Shown: in pieces, positions 19,013-19,290 of the stretch
How positions within the stretch are numbered: position 1 is the first letter of the stretch
How the letters are laid out: each line of letters starts with the position of its first letter
Source of the DNA: Sedimentisphaerales bacterium
Lineage (GTDB): Bacteria > Planctomycetota > Phycisphaerae > Sedimentisphaerales > SG8-4
Assembly (NCBI GenBank): GCA_016928975.1
Contig: JAFGJR010000317.1
Location: forward strand, 1-19,290
Direction of reading: 5' to 3'
Length of the DNA stretch: 19,290 nt
Notes under the pieces: model-generated
Told to the model about the DNA's origin: nothing
Database searches by the model: none
The model's input: the letters and a program-made list of their open reading frames with translations, nothing else
Made by a program: the position numbers and the translations under genes

Positions 19013-19290
19013 ATGAACACAGAAGCACAAATCACTGCCAATCGAGCCAATGCTCGAAAGTCCACCGGGCCGCGTACGGCTGAGGGCAAGGCCATCGTGG
19101 CGCAGAACGCCATCAAGCATGGGCTGCTCGCCCGGCAGCATGTGATTATGGGGGAGGACCCCGAGCAGTTCGAGCAGTCCCGGCGGCTCTGGCTCGAGGA
19201 GTTCCAGCCGGTCGGGCATGCCGAGACCAAGCTCGTCGAACGGATCGCCGCACTCAGTTGGCGGCTGGAGCGGGCGGAACGGCTCCAGAA
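19013..19290 (+). CDS. Conserved hypothetical protein, N-terminal part (cut by window end)
   Basis: The ATG at 19013 has GGAGGG eight bases upstream and the frame is open to the window end (92 codons). It begins with ANRANARKSTGPRTAEGKA (residues 9-27), followed by NAIKHGLLA and a charged helical segment with GEDPEQFEQ and LVERIAALSWRLERAERLQ. I recognise this N-terminal pattern as typical of a family of hypothetical proteins frequent in planctomycetes and some proteobacteria, but I know no established function. The basic, Ser/Gly-rich start could contact nucleic acid; that is a guess. It is transcribed away from the toxin-antitoxin operon, from a strong consensus promoter. Confidence 0.75.
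   Translation, partial: MNTEAQITANRANARKSTGPRTAEGKAIVAQNAIKHGLLARQHVIMGEDPEQFEQSRRLWLEEFQPVGHAETKLVERIAALSWRLERAERLQ

Overview
The window looks like a chromosomal segment from a Planctomycetota bacterium, probably of the Phycisphaerae/Sedimentisphaerales type and probably a metagenome-derived genome. This is inferred from the genes: two long GLUG-repeat surface proteins, two exosortase-type (PEP-CTERM-like) proteins with a Pro-Ala-Pro-Gly-Ala tail, a large bacterial alpha-2-macroglobulin, and a partial protein with a 'NARKSTGP...EGK' N-terminus. No 16S rRNA or other phylogenetic marker is present. The large genes are GC-rich; the three-gene block at the left looks less GC-rich.

Layout, left to right. 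(1) 1-288: non-coding edge with a repeat/palindrome module. (2) 289-2900, minus strand: a compact three-gene operon, transcribed right to left, of a small charged helical protein, a HEXXH putative zinc metallopeptidase of no recognised family, and a dCTP-deaminase-fold enzyme, the last two overlapping by 23 bp. It has a candidate promoter near 3082-3110. This is the best candidate here for an undescribed system. (3) 2901-3356: repeat-bearing spacer. (4) 3357-9269, minus: a 1970-residue exported alpha-2-macroglobulin with a CTDQ thioester-type site and a 63-bp palindromic element inserted exactly in frame. (5) 9431-15402, minus: two complete paralogous GLUG-repeat proteins, the second with an embedded PASTA domain, and the 3' remnant of a third. 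The two intact genes share a 5'-leader hairpin. (6) 15749-17470, plus: two exosortase-type exported proteins, one with a lectin/laminin-G-like domain and one with a formylglycine-generating-enzyme fold, sharing a nearly identical leader. (7) 17471-17966: a repeat-rich gene-free spacer with a 57-bp unit repeated at a 68-bp period. (8) 17967-18517, minus: a ParE/RelE-type toxin-antitoxin pair with its own promoter. (9) 18817-19290: a perfect 11-bp inverted repeat over a consensus promoter, then the start of a conserved hypothetical gene cut by the window end.

Together the middle of the window is a cell-envelope/secretome region: an envelope-defence macroglobulin and surface repeat and anchored proteins. 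It is bounded by accessory-type modules (a possible nucleotide-pool/protease system on the left, toxin-antitoxin on the right) and is rich in short palindromic repeats. All functional calls rest on reading motifs by eye; no database search was possible.
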